Shown here: positions 7,449 through 7,464 of the stretch, in pieces
How the letters are laid out: the number at the start of each line of letters is the position of its first letter
Numbering within the stretch: the first letter of the stretch is position 1
Source: Flavobacteriia bacterium
Lineage (GTDB): Bacteria; Bacteroidota; Bacteroidia; Flavobacteriales; Flavobacteriaceae
Direction of reading: 5' to 3'
Assembly (NCBI GenBank): GCA_011330545.1
Contig: DRQI01000055.1
Coordinates: 1 to 7,464, forward strand
DNA length: 7,464 nt
The notes under the pieces: model-generated
What the model was told of the DNA's origin: nothing
Databases searched by the model: none
Seen by the model: the letters and a program-made list of their open reading frames with translations, nothing else
Position numbers and translations under genes: made by a program

Positions 7449-7464
7449 AGTGCCGCGACGGAGG
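7449..7464 (+). repeat. GC-rich repeat, copy 2, cut by the window end
   Basis: AGTGCCGCGACGGAGG matches 7231-7246 at 14 of 16 bases, in the same orientation and 218 bases away. The remainder of the unit would lie beyond the window, so whether it includes the GCGG and TCGCG parts cannot be seen. Confidence 0.5.

Larger units (their letters stand above)
7153..7464. other. Gene-free region upstream of the sigma operon, rich in repeats
   Basis: No open frame longer than a few codons with a plausible start is present on either strand. The stretch holds two GC-rich direct repeats (7231-7260 and 7449-7464), a long inverted repeat (7300-7337), and AT-rich filler. The promoter of the sigma operon should lie in the left part, but I find no exact TAnnTTTG match on the minus strand. 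An AT-rich weak hairpin (AACAATGA with TTATTGTT) occurs near 7416-7441. Confidence 0.6.

Overview
The window reads as chromosomal DNA from a low-GC Bacteroidota bacterium, most likely Flavobacteriaceae. The evidence is AT-rich codon usage, near-absent Shine-Dalgarno sequences, promoter elements of the Bacteroidota form TAnnTTTG (two exact matches), an ABC-F protein of the flavobacterial YbiT-like type, and an ECF sigma operon of a layout typical of that family. No tRNA, rRNA, CRISPR array or transposase gene is visible.

Left part (1-2956). A thioredoxin-like (TlpA-type) envelope lipoprotein gene runs leftward off the window edge, so only its first 368 codons are present. It is divergent from a rightward ABC-F ATPase gene (1250-2866). 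Each gene has its own TAnnTTTG element in the shared 143-base spacer. The ABC-F gene ends at a good intrinsic terminator.

Middle part (2956-5010). Two rightward genes for exported proteins follow. The first (2956-3879) encodes an unrecognised secreted protein whose two halves look like an ancient duplication. The second (4078-5010) encodes an outer-membrane beta-barrel of the LpxR/DUF2219 lipid A 3'-O-deacylase family. Two hairpins lie between them.

Right part (5058-7152). A four-gene leftward operon converges on the lpxR-like gene. In transcription order it encodes an ECF sigma factor, a single-pass membrane protein that is probably its anti-sigma factor, a small basic Spy/CpxP-like exported protein (the type often named 'sensor of ECF-type sigma factor'), and a small secreted protein resembling DUF6515. 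The putative anti-sigma factor carries three copies of a short motif in its cytoplasmic half and an entirely acidic periplasmic tail. The Spy-like protein made from the next gene is strongly basic. The inferred circuit is an envelope-signal relay in which the exported protein touches the tail and the motif repeats hold the sigma factor.

Right edge (7153-7464). This gene-free stretch holds two direct copies of a GC-rich motif, the second cut by the window end, and a long near-perfect inverted repeat between them. It looks like a patch of dispersed repeat DNA upstream of the sigma operon.

The most notable points are the asymmetric ABC-F protein, whose Walker A and signature defects fall on the same composite ATP site, the triple-motif anti-sigma candidate with its charge-complementary partner, and the repeat patch.
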